Shown: positions 15,553 through 16,488 of the stretch, piece after piece | How positions within the stretch are numbered: the first letter of the stretch is position 1 | Layout of the letters: every line of letters starts with the position of its first letter | Origin: an uncultured Bacillota bacterium | GTDB lineage: Bacteria > Bacillota_I > Bacilli_A > Erysipelotrichales > Erysipelotrichaceae | DNA length: 16,488 bases | NCBI GenBank assembly: GCA_949287785.1 | Contig: CASEHR010000051.1 | Coordinates: forward strand, 1-16,488 | Direction of reading: 5' to 3' | Made by a program: the position numbers and the translations under genes | The notes under the pieces: model-generated | What the model saw: the letters and a program-made list of their open reading frames with translations, nothing else | Database searches by the model: none | Told to the model about the DNA's origin: nothing

Positions 15553-15578
15553 AAGGGCAATGTTGGCTTGAAATGATA

Positions 15579-16307
15579 TCAATACAGCATTTTACTTAGG
15601 AATATCTTTAACCGATCGGTCTTAGGTGCTTTGAAAAAATGCTCTGGATCAGCTTCTTCGACGATCCTTCCTTCGTCCATAAAAACGATGCGATCGGCAA
15701 TGTTTTTGGCAAAATTCATCTCATGAGTGACGACGCACATCGTCATTCCGCTTTGCGCCAAGTCTTTCATGACGTCGAGGACTTCTTTGACCATTTCAGG
15801 ATCGAGTGCACTGGTCGGCTCATCCATTAGGAGAATCTTTGGTTTCAGCATCAGACTTCGGGCGATGGCGACTCTTTGCTTCTGACCGCCGGAAAGCTTG
15901 TTTGGATAGTCGTCGGCCTTATTCAATACACCGACTCTCTGTAAAAGTTCATTCGCCAGTCTGACCCCTGCATCTTTTGATCCTTTCTCGTTTTCAAGAA
16001 AGGGCATTAAAAGATTGTCAAGAACTGTCAAATGCGGAAAAAGATTGAAATGTTGAAAGACAAACCCAGTCATACTGTGAATGATCTTTGCGTCGTTTTT
16101 TGAAGATGGGTCAATGATGACATCGTCGTAGAAGATCTTGCCGCTATCGATCGTCTCAAGCCCGTTCAGAGCGCGGCACAGTGTACTTTTGCCACTGCCG
16201 CTTGGCCCGACGATACAGACTACTTCATTATCATTCAATGTGAAGCTGACATGGTCAAGTGCCTTGAGCTGCCCGAAATTTTTACATATATCATCAGCCT
16301 TGATCAT
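15579..16307 (-). CDS. Polar amino-acid ABC transporter ATP-binding protein (GlnQ/HisP-like)
   Basis: ATPase subunit that powers uptake of a polar amino acid. The 242 residues match the family length. Visible motifs: Walker A GPSGSGKST (34-42, K40), Q-loop Q85 in FQHFNLFPHLTVLDN, signature LSGGQKQR (138-145), Walker B LLMDEP (159-164, E163), D-loop SALD (166-169), and H-loop H195 in VVTHEM. The C-terminal part is typical of GlnQ-type proteins. The ATG overlaps the upstream permease stop by 14 bases, and AAAGGAG at 16319-16325 lies inside the permease gene, 11 bases from the ATG. Substrate (glutamine, cystine, arginine or other) cannot be decided; the binding protein is outside the window. Confidence 0.95.
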   Translation of the reverse strand: MIKADDICKNFGQLKALDHVSFTLNDNEVVCIVGPSGSGKSTLCRALNGLETIDSGKIFYDDVIIDPSSKNDAKIIHSMTGFVFQHFNLFPHLTVLDNLLMPFLENEKGSKDAGVRLANELLQRVGVLNKADDYPNKLSGGQKQRVAIARSLMLKPKILLMDEPTSALDPEMVKEVLDVMKDLAQSGMTMCVVTHEMNFAKNIADRIVFMDEGRIVEEADPEHFFKAPKTDRLKIFLSKMLY

Positions 16308-16488
16308 ATATTGCCATTCTCCTTTCCAGATTTTTAGCCAGATAAGAAATAAATATCGTCATCAAGAGATAGAATGCGCTGGCGATGATGAGGGGCACAA
16401 GGTAGTTGTAATTGTTGGCGCCGATGATCTTGGCCCGGTTGAGCAATTCCATGACCCCGATCGTCCCCAGCAGCGAAGAGTCCTTTAT
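16294..16488 (-). CDS. Polar amino-acid ABC transporter permease (HisM/GlnP-like), 5' part missing at window edge
   Basis: Only the C-terminal 64 residues are inside the window; the frame runs off the right end. The visible part begins KDSSLLGTIGVMELL, the conserved segment after the ATPase-contact loop in HisM/GlnP permeases, followed by one clear membrane helix (about residues 29-52 of the fragment) and the tail LERRMAIYDQG. The TGA stop (16294-16296) lies 14 bases inside the ATPase gene. The permease, ATPase and probably a binding protein upstream form one minus-strand operon. Confidence 0.9.
   Translation of the reverse strand: MKDSSLLGTIGVMELLNRAKIIGANNYNYLVPLIIASAFYLLMTIFISYLAKNLERRMAIYDQG

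Noticed and set aside
15130..15582. 150-codon open frame opposite the glycosyltransferase end
   Set aside because: It is antisense to a clearly conserved coding region, crosses the terminator, and its product looks like a reverse-frame shadow without domain motifs.
1..16488. Mobile elements, CRISPR arrays, tRNA or rRNA genes
   Set aside because: I scanned both strands for transposase motifs, regular spaced repeats, tRNA-like cloverleaf ends and rRNA signatures and saw none.

Overview
This is a stretch of ordinary chromosome from a moderately low-GC (by eye about 43%) Bacillota-type bacterium. The evidence is the conserved order DUF2232/yybS - gdpP - rplI - replicative helicase dnaB, the htrA-type protease followed directly by rlmH, a type III pantothenate kinase, an ECF-type vitamin transporter subunit, and AAGGAGG-like ribosome binding sites. 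An Erysipelotrichia-like lineage would fit, but the class cannot be fixed from the window alone. I see no mobile element, phage gene, CRISPR array, tRNA or rRNA.

Region 1 (1-8827, + strand) is a tightly packed gene string. It runs: partial DUF2232 membrane protein, c-di-AMP phosphodiesterase GdpP, ribosomal protein bL9, DnaB helicase, an anchored LysM-G5-M23 cell-wall peptidase, an anchored HtrA-like protease, RlmH 23S rRNA methyltransferase and glycerol kinase. Most junctions overlap by 1-4 bases or leave a 1-base gap, so transcription as one unit with coupled translation is likely; the largest gap is 10 bases before glpK, which has its own strong ribosome binding site. The genes join second-messenger breakdown, translation, replication and envelope maintenance. 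An AI-2E-family membrane protein (8835-10028) follows and may have its own promoter inside the end of glpK. A two-way terminator at about 10027-10060 separates it from the convergent rarA.

Region 2 (10037-14078) has rarA on the minus strand. Diverging from it on the plus strand is a coenzyme A supply operon: a probable pantothenate ECF S component (panT), coaBC and coaX. The two promoters are packed into about 30 bp. The panT transcript would carry a leader of about 115 nt that can fold into a long 5' stem, one strand of which can alternatively pair with the ribosome binding site. This is the best candidate here for an undescribed regulatory element.

Region 3 (14079-16488) holds a membrane-bound, processive-type family 2 glycosyltransferase. 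Its promoter has helically phased TTAAC-like direct repeats just upstream of the -10 box and a 24-bp palindrome at the predicted transcript start. A perfect bidirectional terminator (15520-15552) separates it from a minus-strand polar amino-acid ABC transporter, present as the ATPase and the C-terminal end of the permease.

Three patterns cut across the genes: an excess of GATC tetranucleotides in coding sequence, two genes with the arrangement TATAAT-N6-ATG and no ribosome binding site (suggesting leaderless mRNAs), and a glycerol kinase lacking the histidine that HPr phosphorylates in other Bacillota.
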